A stretch of 50,247 nt of DNA. Origin: Streptomyces sp. CBMA156. Its GTDB lineage: Bacteria; Actinomycetota; Actinomycetes; Streptomycetales; Streptomycetaceae. The notes under the pieces were generated by a model, which saw only the letters and a list, made by a program, of their open reading frames with translations, was not told where the DNA came from and did not search any database. The stretch lies in NCBI RefSeq assembly GCF_014596515.1, contig NZ_MSJQ01000195.1:1-50247 (forward strand), read 5' to 3'. A program made the translations under genes and the position numbers. Position 1 is the stretch's first letter, and every line of letters begins with the position of its first letter. This document shows positions 16,981-25,111 of the stretch, in pieces.

Positions 16981-17808
16981 ATGGCCGATCGTGCGAACTT
17001 CGTCGTTGTCCGCGAAAGCGGGGAATACGAGCTGTACCTCTCCCGCTGGGGTGCCGTGGGCCTCGACCTCGACCTGCTGGCGGGGCCTGTCGACACGCTC
17101 TCGATGGTCCAAGGCCTGGGGGTGGACGACTGGTGGCTGGACGACGTGCACTGCCAGGGAGCGGCGCTGATCGACCTCGGCCGGAGGGTGCTGCTGCTGT
17201 TCGCCTGGGAGGGGCCGAGCACCGTGATGCGGTACCGGGCCGCGACCCTGGACCTGCTGCGGGAGGCGTGGCCGGGGTGGGACGTGCGGTGGGCCTACGA
17301 CGGCCCCGCCGAACTGCGGACCTACCTGGGACTGGACCCGGAGTACGTGCGTGACCGCGTGCGCGACACCTTCCCCGGACCGTTGCTGGAACCGGAGGAC
17401 GAGGAACTGGCAGCCCCCGAACCGATGGCTGCGGTGGTGACCGTCGGGTCGGACCACTGCTACGTGGTGGCGAACGTCGCCGACCACCCGATCCGGGAGG
17501 GCGCCGCACTGCTCGACCGGCTGTCGGGCGGCCCCGACCACGGCATCTGCCGGGTGTCCGCCGATGCCGGCCTGCACATCGATCCGCTGCGGCGCCGGGT
17601 CGGCTGGTGGGTGCTCGGGACGGTGGCCGAAGCGTACGAAGTGCCGGAGCGATGGCCCGGCTGGACCGTGGAGTTCTGGCAGGACTCCTGGCAGGAGCAC
17701 GTCCGGCTGGCCCCGGGCCGGTTCCGGCCCCCACCGATCGACCGTGAGCGCGCCCGGGCGGAAGTCCGGACGGCTGCCGTCCGGCACCGGTCGTCGACTA
17801 CGCGGTGA
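16981..17808 (+). CDS. Hypothetical protein, 275 residues (conserved streptomycete type)
   Basis: This soluble protein opens MADRANFVVVRESGEYELYLSRW, then has LDDVHCQGAALIDLGRRVLLLFAWEG and LREAWPGWDVRWAYDGPAELRTYLGL, a Trp-rich pattern I recall from conserved proteins of unknown function in Streptomyces. The second half (VVTVGSDHCYVVANVADHPIREG to WTVEFWQDSWQEHVRLAPGR) looks like another beta-rich module with a similar W-PGW phrase, which hints at an internal duplication. The ATG is chosen because homologous-looking sequence begins there; the longer upstream frame is remnant DNA. No signal peptide or catalytic motif is seen. It converges on the next gene with an 11-base overlap. An immunity-like role is only a guess. 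Confidence 0.8.
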   Translation: MADRANFVVVRESGEYELYLSRWGAVGLDLDLLAGPVDTLSMVQGLGVDDWWLDDVHCQGAALIDLGRRVLLLFAWEGPSTVMRYRAATLDLLREAWPGWDVRWAYDGPAELRTYLGLDPEYVRDRVRDTFPGPLLEPEDEELAAPEPMAAVVTVGSDHCYVVANVADHPIREGAALLDRLSGGPDHGICRVSADAGLHIDPLRRRVGWWVLGTVAEAYEVPERWPGWTVEFWQDSWQEHVRLAPGRFRPPPIDRERARAEVRTAAVRHRSSTTR

Positions 17809-18103
17809 GGTCCTGGCCGATCGCCCGCAGGACGTCGGCGAGCCACACCAGGTGGTATCCCAGAGCGCGATCCTCATCGGCGAGCAGATCCTGCAGATGC
17901 TGCCAGGACTCGGTGAGCTGCCCGATCGTCAGCTCGCCCGGCGCCTTCAGGACGTCGTACTGCTCGTCGGACGGGATCGACCAGAAGTAGTCCTTGTCCA
18001 GGGGCACGGCACCGCCCGCCGTGGTGCCTTCGACGTGACGGATCAGCACGTCGAAGGCTCTGCGCAGCTCATCGAGGGGCACCTGCAAGGGTTCACCGGT
18101 CAT
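17798..18103 (-). CDS. Hypothetical protein, 101 residues
   Basis: This is a small acidic, helical protein: PLDELRRAFDVLIRHVEG, then DKDYFWSIPSDEQYDVL, LTIGQLTESWQHLQDLLADEDRALGYHLVWLADVLRAIGQDL. I recall similar small proteins beside immunity genes in streptomycetes but cannot name the family. Two in-frame Met codons six bases apart (18109 and 18103) are equally possible starts. Its stop overlaps the convergent 275-residue protein by 11 bases, and it lies divergent from the E9imm-like gene across about 110 bases, so they may share a control region. Confidence 0.72.
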   Translation of the reverse strand: MTGEPLQVPLDELRRAFDVLIRHVEGTTAGGAVPLDKDYFWSIPSDEQYDVLKAPGELTIGQLTESWQHLQDLLADEDRALGYHLVWLADVLRAIGQDLTA

Positions 18104-18216
18104 GGGCACCATCCTGACGCCTGACGCCATCGAGATCCACAGCCCGAGTACCGTGGAGCCGTCCCGCCGAACCTGTGGTTGAGTGTGGTTCTTCCGCATC
18201 CGAGGGGTGAACGCAG

Positions 18217-18438
18217 GTGGTGATGAGCCGTGAGACGGCGATCACGCTGGTGCAGAAGGTCATGAGTGCCGCGTGCACCGAGCGCGAGACGCGGCACGTG
18301 CTGAACGAGCTCGACAGGGCACTCGGCTGCCCGGCCGGCTACGTCTCCGGACTGATCTTCTGGCCTCCGGGCGGACAGGAGCCGACCGCCGTCGAAGTGG
18401 TCGACCAGGCTTTGGGGTATCAGCCGTTCGCGCTGTGA
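18217..18438 (+). CDS. E9imm-like (colicin/pyocin immunity fold) small protein
   Basis: This 73-residue protein reads MSRETAITLVQKVMSAACTE, then LNELDRALGCPAGYVSGLIFWPPGG and VEVVDQALGYQPFAL. The helical layout and the SGLIFWP segment match the colicin E9 immunity family, where SGSDLIYYP forms the DNase-binding loop. Bacterial immunity proteins of this type block nuclease toxins by direct binding, but no nuclease toxin gene is visible nearby, so the call is fold and family only. The start could be the GTG at 18217 or the ATG two codons later. It is followed at once by a strong terminator hairpin. Confidence 0.72.
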   Translation: MVMSRETAITLVQKVMSAACTERETRHVLNELDRALGCPAGYVSGLIFWPPGGQEPTAVEVVDQALGYQPFAL

Positions 18439-18445
18439 ACAACGT

Positions 18446-18486
18446 CCGCCCGCTGTCCTGCGGTGATGATCAGGGACAGCGGGCGG
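18446..18486. terminator. Hairpin terminator
   Basis: A perfect 13-bp stem (CCGCCCGCTGTCC and its complement) with a 15-base loop lies 8 bases after the E9imm-like stop and before the stop of the convergent XRE gene. It could act in both directions. A short direct repeat (GCACTCGCACACC...GAGGCG, twice) follows at about 18498-18540. Confidence 0.75.
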
Positions 18487-18547
18487 CAGCGGCCCTCGGC
18501 ACTCGCACACCCGAGGCGGCACTCGCACACCGGAGGCGGCGCACGCG

Positions 18548-19069
18548 TCACTGAGAGAGCAGGACGCACCGCCGGTCGTCGTGGCGGAGCCGGTCGGCCA
18601 GGGCGGCGAGCGGCAGTTCGGGCTGGACGGCCAGGACGGCGCCGAGCAGCCGCACGGCGCTGGGCTGTCCCGAGCACGCGGCCAGCAGGGTTGCGGTGAC
18701 CCGCGGTTCCCACCGGGTGGGATCGGTCAGGCTGAGCCGGCGCAGTGTCGTGACGACCTCGGAGTCGGACAGCAGCCCCGCCTCCTCGGCCGGCTCGTAG
18801 ATGAGGCTGAAGTCCTCCCGGTGCCCGGCATCGCCGTGGCAGGACCTGGTCGCCACGTGCAGGAAGCCGGAGGCGTGGTCCGGGTCGAGGTCGAGGGCCC
18901 TGATCAGCTCCCGAAGGGTGTTCCCCCTCGGCCGGCTACAGCCCCGTTCCAGGTTGCTGATCGCGCGGGCCGTGATTCCGGACCGTTTTCCGAGTTCCTC
19001 CTGGCTGAGTCCGTGGAGTATGCGGGTACGGCGCAACAGTGCGCCGAAGCTTTCCACCTGCGCTGACAA
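18548..19069 (-). CDS. XRE-family transcriptional regulator
   Basis: This is a 173-residue protein with an N-terminal helix-turn-helix: FGALLRRTRILHGLSQEELGKRSGITARAISNLERG (residues 7-43), the Cro/CI type. The following RPRGNTLRELIRALDLDPDH is the usual helix after the HTH. The C-terminal 100 residues are helical, Leu/Ala-rich and hold no known enzyme or ligand domain. TTG is taken as the start because GGGGGGA lies 4-5 bases upstream; a GTG four codons in is the alternative. The upstream intergenic region carries three near-perfect palindromes, so autoregulation and control of the divergent secreted protein gene at 19337 are likely. Confidence 0.85.
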   Translation of the reverse strand: MSAQVESFGALLRRTRILHGLSQEELGKRSGITARAISNLERGCSRPRGNTLRELIRALDLDPDHASGFLHVATRSCHGDAGHREDFSLIYEPAEEAGLLSDSEVVTTLRRLSLTDPTRWEPRVTATLLAACSGQPSAVRLLGAVLAVQPELPLAALADRLRHDDRRCVLLSQ

Positions 19070-19147
19070 CGAATCCCCCCGTGGTCGGTGGCGGGGCAGG
19101 TTAGGTTCGGGCAGTGCAGGCCGAACAGTATCAGCAACATGAACACC

Positions 19148-19165
19148 GCGTGATGCGCATCACGC
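19148..19165. promoter_or_regulatory. Perfect 18-bp palindrome, candidate operator
   Basis: GCGTGATGCGCATCACGC is its own complement. It lies 79 bases upstream of the XRE start and 172 before the divergent secreted protein gene, a natural place for a dimeric regulator to bind. Confidence 0.5.
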
Positions 19166-19174
19166 CGCGCCGTT

Positions 19175-19219
19175 CGGAGCGTAGCGCTCCGTTCCGCCCG
19201 GTTCCGGAAGATCTTCCGG
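19175..19219. promoter_or_regulatory. Two further palindromes, candidate operators
   Basis: CGGAGCG-TAG-CGCTCCG (19175-19191) and the perfect 16-bp CCGGAAGATCTTCCGG (19204-19219) follow the 18-bp palindrome closely. A half-site-like ATCTTCCGG recurs at 19222-19230. Their sequences differ, so more than one protein may bind, or some may fold in RNA. Confidence 0.45.
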
Positions 19220-19336
19220 CAATCTTCCGGGGAATTTCGCGTCCAAATTCCTGTTCGCGGCTCCGGGCGGCTCCGCAGAATGGCTGCCACGAACAGTCGT
19301 CCGGCTGCTCGTACCTCAACGACACGGGGAGGGTAA

Positions 19337-19672
19337 ATGCGGAAGATCGCGACCACGGTCGCCGCGGCACTGCTGAGCCTGGGGGCGCTCGGCGCCGGCG
19401 CCGGGGTGGCCGAGGCCGGCCAGTACGGCGGCTACAACACCCGCGACGGCGGTGTGGCCCTGCGCGACTGCGCGTGGACCAGCTGCGCCATGCACGGCCG
19501 CGGCTACGGCGACCAGCACGCGTACCTGTTCTGCTACGTCGTCGGCCAGAACGTGAACGGGGACGCCGGCTGGGCGGACCACAATCACTACCTCGCCGAC
19601 TGGTCGTACTACGGCCGCTACTACAGCGCGGACTACTACATGACCTGGAGCGGCGGCATTTACAAGTGCTGA
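19337..19672 (+). CDS. Small secreted SH3-like protein
   Basis: This is a 111-residue precursor. A Sec signal peptide (MRKIATTVAAALLSLGALGAGAGVAEA) is followed by a mature domain with four Cys and many Tyr/Trp/His residues. The segment DGGVALRDCAWTSC, then HAYLFCYVVGQNVNGDAGWADHNHYLADWSYYGRYYSADY resembles bacterial SH3 modules, which often bind cell-wall peptides. GGGGAGGGTAA upstream of the ATG is a strong ribosome binding site. It is transcribed away from the XRE regulator across the palindrome-rich gap and ends with its own terminator hairpin. It is probably extracellular or wall-associated; the exact role is unknown. Confidence 0.85.
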   Translation: MRKIATTVAAALLSLGALGAGAGVAEAGQYGGYNTRDGGVALRDCAWTSCAMHGRGYGDQHAYLFCYVVGQNVNGDAGWADHNHYLADWSYYGRYYSADYYMTWSGGIYKC

Positions 19673-19679
19673 ACGATGC

Positions 19680-19715
19680 GGTGCGCGTGGGGCCGGAGCC
19701 GGCCCCGCGCGCACC
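19680..19715 (+). terminator. Hairpin terminator
   Basis: GGTGCGCGTGGGGCCGG pairs with CCGGCCCCGCGCGCACC (17 bp, one mismatch, 2-base centre) 7 bases after the secreted protein stop. Confidence 0.75.
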
Positions 19716-19865
19716 GCGCATTCGCGCGCGTCCGACGTACCGGAAGTTCTCCTGAAATATCGCGGATACGGCGGCTCCGGCGGCCGGTCCCTGATTCAAT
19801 CGGATCGAGAGACATCGACGGTGATTGCCGGAATTCGATCACCGTCCTACCGGGGGGTGGAATTC

Positions 19866-20777
19866 ATGGTACGAGGCCGCGGGCTGCGACGATTCGGCGC
19901 AGCCGTCGTCCTGGTGGGTCTGCTCACCGCTTGCGGAGGGTCCGACGGGGGCGGCGGCCCTGACGCCGCACTGCCCGAGCCCGCCCTCCCCGCCGTGCTG
20001 ACCGAGCCCTCCGACGGGGCGGCGGTGCCGTTGCCCCTCGACGGGTACGCCATCGGCGGCGCCGACTCGGCGCTGATCTTCCAGGCTCGGGAGGCGGCCA
20101 CCCGGACGTGCATGCGGGGCAAGGGGTTCGACTACGCGCCCGCGGTGTTCCCGGCCACGCCCCCACCGTCACCGCTCGACCCCGACTTCCTCGGCATCCT
20201 CTCGGTCGCCGCGGCCGGGCAGACCGGCTACCACCGCCCGCCGCCGCCCGCCGGACAGGTCACCACTCAGCAACAGCAGGGCGGCGACAGCCCCGAGTAC
20301 CGCAAGGCCCTGGAGGGCGCCGTGGGCCAGCCGGGGGCAGCCGCGGATCCGACGGCCGACCGGGGCTGCCTGGGCGCGTTCGACAAGCAGCTCGGCGACG
20401 CGCTCGCCGCGCCGGCCAAGGACGACGTCGTGGGCGGGCTGCGCTCCAGGGCGTACGACCACGCCACCGGGGACAGCCGGGTCAAGGCCGCCGTCGCCAC
20501 CTGGGCGGGCTGCATGACCGCGCGGGGGTACCACTACTCGACACCGGCCCAGGCCAGTTCGGCCGCCTGGCCGGACCCGGTCGCCCAACAGGAGAAGGAC
20601 ACCGCGGTGGCCGACATGACGTGCAAGACCCAGGCCCGGCTGCTGGGCACCTGGTACGCGGTCGAGGCGGGCTACCAGACCGAGCTCGTCCGGCGGAACG
20701 AGGCCGCCCTGCAGGGGCTCAAGGACCGGGCGGCCCAGCGGGTCGCCGCGGCCAAGAAGGCGCTCGGTGAGGGCTGA
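19866..20777 (+). CDS. Secreted lipoprotein, first gene of an ABC export operon
   Basis: This is a 303-residue protein with an N-terminal membrane helix and lipobox (AAVVLVGLLTAC then GGSDGGGG), so it should be lipidated and face outside. The mature part has several Cys (RTCMRGKGFDYAP, DRGCLGAF, WAGCMTARGYHY, MTCKTQARLLG), a pattern of exported proteins of unknown function that may form disulfides. The ATG follows GGGGGGTGG at 6 bases; an upstream in-frame start is less likely. The stop shares one base with the ATG of the next gene. Coupling with an adaptor, ATPase and permease suggests an accessory role in export or in sensing substrate at the wall. Confidence 0.85.
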   Translation: MVRGRGLRRFGAAVVLVGLLTACGGSDGGGGPDAALPEPALPAVLTEPSDGAAVPLPLDGYAIGGADSALIFQAREAATRTCMRGKGFDYAPAVFPATPPPSPLDPDFLGILSVAAAGQTGYHRPPPPAGQVTTQQQQGGDSPEYRKALEGAVGQPGAAADPTADRGCLGAFDKQLGDALAAPAKDDVVGGLRSRAYDHATGDSRVKAAVATWAGCMTARGYHYSTPAQASSAAWPDPVAQQEKDTAVADMTCKTQARLLGTWYAVEAGYQTELVRRNEAALQGLKDRAAQRVAAAKKALGEG

Positions 20778-21343
20778 TGGCACTCTCCCGCAAGCGCGCG
20801 CTGCTGCCGCTCGGCCTGCTCGTCGCCGCGGCGTGCGCGGTCGGCTTCCTGCTCGGCGGCCCAGGCTCGGGCCCAGGCTCAGGCTCCGGCTCCGGCTCCG
20901 GCTCCGGAGACCATGGCGCGGGCACCAGCGCCGACGGGTCCTGGACTCCGCAGCAGGACCAGGTCCGGCAGCGCTATCTCGCCTACTGGGACGGGTTGTT
21001 GCAGGCCAACGCGAACGGTGACGCCGACGCCCCGGCACTGGCCGGAACCACGGCGAGCAATCAGCTGAACCTCGTCCGGCAGAACGTGACGCATCTGCGC
21101 GACCAGGGCGCGGTGGCCAGGGGGACGGTCGGGCACGCGGTGCGGGGGATCTCCGTCCAGGACGGCGTCGCCACCCTGGTGGACTGCGTCGACATCAGGG
21201 CCTGGATCCAGTACGACCTCGCCACCGGCGCCCAGCGGACCGGTCAGCTGATCGACCGTCCCAATCAACTGACAAGCTACACCTTGGCGTTGAAAGATGG
21301 TCAGTGGATGGTGACGGACAGCAAATCGACCGGCACGTGCTGA
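20777..21343 (+). CDS. Membrane-anchored extracytoplasmic protein of the export operon
   Basis: This is a 188-residue protein with an N-terminal hydrophobic segment (RALLPLGLLVAAACAVGFLLG), then a Gly-Ser repeat linker at residues 29-44. The globular domain runs from DQVRQRYLAYWDGLLQANANGD to YTLALKDGQWMVTDSKSTGTC. The RYLAYWDGLLQANANGDADAPAL to DGQWMVTDS layout recalls NTF2-like extracellular domains. Its ATG overlaps the stop of the lipoprotein gene, so the two are translated together and probably work together. A weak lipobox (VAAAC) could also make it a lipoprotein. Function is unknown. Confidence 0.82.
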   Translation: MALSRKRALLPLGLLVAAACAVGFLLGGPGSGPGSGSGSGSGSGDHGAGTSADGSWTPQQDQVRQRYLAYWDGLLQANANGDADAPALAGTTASNQLNLVRQNVTHLRDQGAVARGTVGHAVRGISVQDGVATLVDCVDIRAWIQYDLATGAQRTGQLIDRPNQLTSYTLALKDGQWMVTDSKSTGTC

Positions 21344-21402
21344 ACGGGACGAGGGCGCGAGTCCGGGGCCGTCGGCGCGGGGCGCAGAGGGGGGCCGACG
21401 TC

Positions 21403-23091
21403 ATGTCGGTGGAGACGGACGAGCCGTCCGGTGTCCGGGGTGAGGGGCCGGACGAGCCGTCCGGCGCCCTGCGGGAGGAGCCGGGCGGGCCGGGACGGCC
21501 GCGGATGGCGCGGCGCCGCCGGGCGCTCCTGGCGGTCGCGGCGACCGCCGCCGTGGTGGCGGGCGGAGGACTGGGCGCCGCCTCGCTGATCAAGTCGCCC
21601 GCCGAGCAGGCCGCGGACACCGCACCGCCGCCCAGCACCCTGATGACCGCCGGGGTGACCAAACAGGTGCTCACCCAGACCACGGTCGTCCGCGGCCAGG
21701 TGTACCCGCCGACCCAGTACAACGTCACGCCGGCAGCGGCCTCGACGGACATCACCCAGCTCTACGTGTCGGCGCTCCCGGTCAAGTCCGGTGACGAGGT
21801 CGTCAACGGCCGGCTGCTCGCCGAGGTCTCCGGCCAGCCGCTGTTCGTGCTGGAGGGTCCGGTGCCCGCGTACCGGGATCTCAAGCCGGGCTCCAGCGGG
21901 CCGGACGTCACGGAACTCCAGGCCGCGCTGGAGCGGCTCGGCTACGGCCGGGGCTCCGATGCGCAGGGGACGTACGGCCCCGGCACCGCCAGGGCCGTCA
22001 CCGGCTACTACCGCCACCTCGGGTACACGGCGCCGACCACCGGCGCGGCCACCCGGCAGGCCGTGGACATCGCGAGGAAGGCCGTCGAGGCCGACCGGCA
22101 GGCCGTCGAGGCACTCAAGGAGCAGCAGGCAGCGGCGAGTTCGGGCACGGCGGCGGGTACGGCGGCAGGTACGTCGACGGGTACGTCGGCAGGTACACCG
22201 GCCGGCCAGGGCGGCACATCGGCGCCGACCGCTGCCGGAACCGGAGGCGCGACCGGGGGCACGACCTCCGGAGCGCAGCCGCAGGGCGCCCCCGGTCCCG
22301 GCCTCGACAGACAACTCGCCGGCGCCCGGAAGAAGCTGTCCGAGGACGAGGACGCGCTCGCCCGGGCGGAGGAGGTCGACGGTCCGATGGTGCCCGCCGG
22401 AGAGGTGGTCTTCCTGCCGTCGCTGCCCGCCACCGTCACGGCCGTCAACTCCTCGGTCGGCGCACCGGTTTCCGGCCCGCTGCTCGCGCTCACCGGTGGC
22501 GGCCTCGCCGTCACCGGGCAGCTCACCCCGGTCCAGGCGGCCGGGATCACGCCGGGCATGGCGGTCGAGGTCCTCTCCGAGACGAGCGGGCCGGGCGGGA
22601 CGACGGTCAAGGGCACCGTGGCCGAACTCGGCGCGCCGACCACGGTTCCGCCGGCCGGCCGGGTGATCGCGATCGGCGGCGCGGCCGGAGCGGCGGCCGG
22701 GGCAGGGGCCGGTGGTACCGCCGGCGCGGGCGCGGGCAGCACCGGCGGAGGGACGGGGGCCGGTGCGCCGAACGCGGCCGGCGGTCAGCCGGTCGCCGCC
22801 TACGTGCCCCTGAAGATCACCCCGGCCGACCCGCTGCCCGCCGCCTTCAGCGGGCAGAACGTCCGGATCACCGTGCTGAAGAGCAGTAGCGCGGACCCGG
22901 TGCTCAGCGTCCCGGTCGCGGCCGTGTTCACCGACGCGGCCGGGCGCACCGCCGTCACCAGGGTCGACCAGGGCGGGCAGCACACCACCGTCCCCGTGAC
23001 GACCGGGGTCAACGCCAACGGCTACGTCGGGGTGACACCGGCCGGGGAGGCCCGGCTGGCGGAGGGCGACCAGGTGGTGATCGGCCAGTGA
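21403..23091 (+). CDS. MacA-like adaptor with peptidoglycan-binding domain
   Basis: This protein has 562 residues. A basic stretch and a transmembrane helix (RRRRALLAVAATAAVVAGGGLGAA) are at about residues 24-48. A beta-rich adaptor segment (TTVVRGQVYPPTQYNVTP) is followed by a peptidoglycan-binding type 1 domain (LKPGSSGPDVTELQAALERLGYG to YGPGTARAVTGYYRHLGY). A helical hairpin-like region (IARKAVEADRQAVEALKEQ) and long Gly/Thr/Ala linkers precede a C-terminal barrel ending in VGVTPAGEARLAEGDQVVIGQ. AGGGGGG before the ATG fixes the start. It should join the MacB-type pump to the wall. The GTG of the ATPase gene overlaps its stop. Confidence 0.88.
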   Translation: MSVETDEPSGVRGEGPDEPSGALREEPGGPGRPRMARRRRALLAVAATAAVVAGGGLGAASLIKSPAEQAADTAPPPSTLMTAGVTKQVLTQTTVVRGQVYPPTQYNVTPAAASTDITQLYVSALPVKSGDEVVNGRLLAEVSGQPLFVLEGPVPAYRDLKPGSSGPDVTELQAALERLGYGRGSDAQGTYGPGTARAVTGYYRHLGYTAPTTGAATRQAVDIARKAVEADRQAVEALKEQQAAASSGTAAGTAAGTSTGTSAGTPAGQGGTSAPTAAGTGGATGGTTSGAQPQGAPGPGLDRQLAGARKKLSEDEDALARAEEVDGPMVPAGEVVFLPSLPATVTAVNSSVGAPVSGPLLALTGGGLAVTGQLTPVQAAGITPGMAVEVLSETSGPGGTTVKGTVAELGAPTTVPPAGRVIAIGGAAGAAAGAGAGGTAGAGAGSTGGGTGAGAPNAAGGQPVAAYVPLKITPADPLPAAFSGQNVRITVLKSSSADPVLSVPVAAVFTDAAGRTAVTRVDQGGQHTTVPVTTGVNANGYVGVTPAGEARLAEGDQVVIGQ

Positions 23092-23828
23092 CCGCGGTCA
23101 TCGAACTCGCCGGGGTCGGCCGGAGCTTTCCCGGCACCCCGCCCGTCGTCGCCCTGCACCCCTGCGACCTGACGGTCGGCCGGAACGACTACGTGGCGAT
23201 CACCGGCCCGTCGGGATCGGGGAAGTCCACCCTGCTGCACCTGCTCGGCCTGCTCGACACCCCGACCACCGGCAGCTACGCCCTGGACGGCATCGACACC
23301 GGGCGGCTCTCCGACCGCGACCGCTCCACCCTGCGCGGGCGGCGGATCGGCTTCGTGTTCCAGTCCTTCCATCTGCTGCCGAACCGAACGGCCGAGGAGA
23401 ACGTGCTGCTCGCCCAGGTCTACAACCGCACCCCGCGCGCCGGACGCGGGGAAGCCGCCCGGGCCGCCCTGCGCCAGGTCGGCCTCGGCCACCGGGCGCA
23501 CTCCCTGCCGACCGTCCTCTCCGGCGGGGAGCGCCAGCGGGTCGCGATCGCCCGGGCACTGGTGAACCGGCCCAGCCTGCTGCTCTGCGACGAGCCGACC
23601 GGAAACCTGGACTCCGCCAACGCGACGACCGTGATGGATCACTTCGCGCACCTGCACGGGCAGGGCTACACCCTGGTCGTGATCACCCACGACCCGGCCG
23701 TGGCCGCCCGGGCCCAGCGGACGGTGCGGATCAGCGACGGCCGGCTCGACGACGGCGGTCCTGGCGGCCCGACCGGCTGTTCCGGGTCCTCCGGGCCCTC
23801 CGAGTCCGACGAGCCGGTGGACGCCTGA
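23088..23828 (+). CDS. ABC transporter ATP-binding protein, MacB/LolD type
   Basis: This is a 246-residue ATPase with all motifs: Walker A GPSGSGKST (about residue 42), Q-loop FVFQSFHLLP, signature LSGGERQRVAIARAL, Walker B LLLCDEPTGNLD and the switch His in VITHDP. The RTAEENV segment is typical of the MacB/LolD/FtsE branch, which drives mechanotransmission rather than channel transport. GTG at 23088 overlaps the adaptor stop, and its TGA overlaps the ATG of the permease. It should sit at the inner face of the membrane and power export of a peptide, antibiotic or lipoprotein; the substrate is not evident. Confidence 0.95.
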   Translation: MTAVIELAGVGRSFPGTPPVVALHPCDLTVGRNDYVAITGPSGSGKSTLLHLLGLLDTPTTGSYALDGIDTGRLSDRDRSTLRGRRIGFVFQSFHLLPNRTAEENVLLAQVYNRTPRAGRGEAARAALRQVGLGHRAHSLPTVLSGGERQRVAIARALVNRPSLLLCDEPTGNLDSANATTVMDHFAHLHGQGYTLVVITHDPAVAARAQRTVRISDGRLDDGGPGGPTGCSGSSGPSESDEPVDA

Positions 23829-25111
23829 TGGCCCGCAAGCCCGCGGGGCGCCGCCCGAAGGCCCGCGACACCCTCGCCGGACCGCCCTCCCGGCTGAGCC
23901 TGCGGGACCTGGTCGACGAGGCCCTGGCCGGGGTGCTGCAACGGCCCGGCCGCTCGGTGCTGACCATGCTCGGCACCGTACTCGGCATCGGCGCCTTCGT
24001 CGCCGTCCTCGGTCTCACCGCGACCGCCTCGGGGCAGATCGGCCGGCAGTTCGACCTCACCAAGGCGACCACGGTGACGGTGACCGACAGTCCGGCGGAC
24101 GACGGGGCTCCCCCCGGGACCAACCCGCCGACGAGCTTCCCGGACGACGCGGACGCCCGGGTGAGCCGGATCGACGGTGTCACCGCCGCCGGTGTCTGGT
24201 GGCGCGTGCCGACCGACCAGCACCGGATCGGCACCTCGCCGACCGCCGACGGCTCCGCCGGGCAGGGGCTCTCCCTCTTCGCGGCCACCCCCGGCGCGGT
24301 CGCGGCGATGCAGCCGACCCTCGCCGCCGGGACGACCCTGGACCCGTACGCCCAGCAGGCCCGGCTGCCCGTCGTCCTGCTCAGCCGGACGGCGGCGAAC
24401 CGGCTCGGCGTCACCCGGCTCGGCGCCCAGCCGGCGATCTTCATCGACGGTCTGCCGTACACCGTGATCGGCGTCTACTCGGACGTGCAGCGGCTGCCCG
24501 ACACCCTGCTCGGGGCGATCATCCCGAGCAGCACGGCGCTGGACCGCTTCGGCAACCCCGGCAGGGGCGAGGACCAGGGCGCCCACCTGGTCGCCGCGAC
24601 CAGGGTCGGAGCGGCCCCGGTGGTCGCCCGGCAGCTGGCGGTGGCGCTGCGCCCCGACGCGGCGTCCCGGTTCACGGTGACCCCGCCGCCGGATCCGCAC
24701 AGCCTTCAGGACCACATCACCTCGGACCTCACCGGCCTGTTCCTCGCGCTCGCCGCGATCTGCCTGGTGGTCGGCGCGGTCGGGATCGCCAACACCACCC
24801 TGGTCGCGGTCCTGGAACGGACCCAGGAGATCGGCCTGCGGCGCTCGCTCGGTGCCCGTACCCACCACATCGCGGCGCAGTTCCTCACCGAGTCCACCGC
24901 CCTGGGCACGCTCGGCGGACTGATCGGCACCAGCCTGGGCATCCTGGTCGTCCTGGCCGTGGCCGCGGCCCGTTCCTGGACGGCCGTCCTCCAACCCGCG
25001 GCCACCCTCCCCGCCCCGCTGATCGGCACCGTCGTGGGCCTCCTCGCCGGCCTCTATCCGGCCCTGCGCGCCGCCCGCACCGACCCGCTCAAGGCGCTCC
25101 GCAGCGGCTGA
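23828..25111 (+). CDS. ABC transporter permease, MacB/FtsX type
   Basis: This is a 427-residue membrane protein of the MacB type. The first helix (RPGRSVLTMLGTVLGIGAFVAVLGLTATA) is followed by a large extracytoplasmic domain of about 260 residues. Three C-terminal helices follow (LFLALAAICLVVGAVGIANTTLV, LGTLGGLIGTSLGILVVLAV, LIGTVVGLLAGLYPALRAAR). The cytoplasmic signature RTQEIGLRRSLGARTHHI and the DPLKALRSG ending are diagnostic. Translational coupling (TGATG) with the ATPase makes them one transporter. It completes a five-gene operon. Confidence 0.95.
   Translation: MARKPAGRRPKARDTLAGPPSRLSLRDLVDEALAGVLQRPGRSVLTMLGTVLGIGAFVAVLGLTATASGQIGRQFDLTKATTVTVTDSPADDGAPPGTNPPTSFPDDADARVSRIDGVTAAGVWWRVPTDQHRIGTSPTADGSAGQGLSLFAATPGAVAAMQPTLAAGTTLDPYAQQARLPVVLLSRTAANRLGVTRLGAQPAIFIDGLPYTVIGVYSDVQRLPDTLLGAIIPSSTALDRFGNPGRGEDQGAHLVAATRVGAAPVVARQLAVALRPDAASRFTVTPPPDPHSLQDHITSDLTGLFLALAAICLVVGAVGIANTTLVAVLERTQEIGLRRSLGARTHHIAAQFLTESTALGTLGGLIGTSLGILVVLAVAAARSWTAVLQPAATLPAPLIGTVVGLLAGLYPALRAARTDPLKALRSG

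Noticed and set aside
16535..17734. A 399-residue minus-strand frame over the 275-residue hypothetical gene
   Set aside because: Its composition is Arg/Ser/Pro-rich and shadow-like, while the plus frame has the balanced composition and conserved phrases of a real protein.
20866..20910. Gly-Ser repeat in an exported protein as a DNA element
   Set aside because: It encodes the flexible linker after the membrane anchor.
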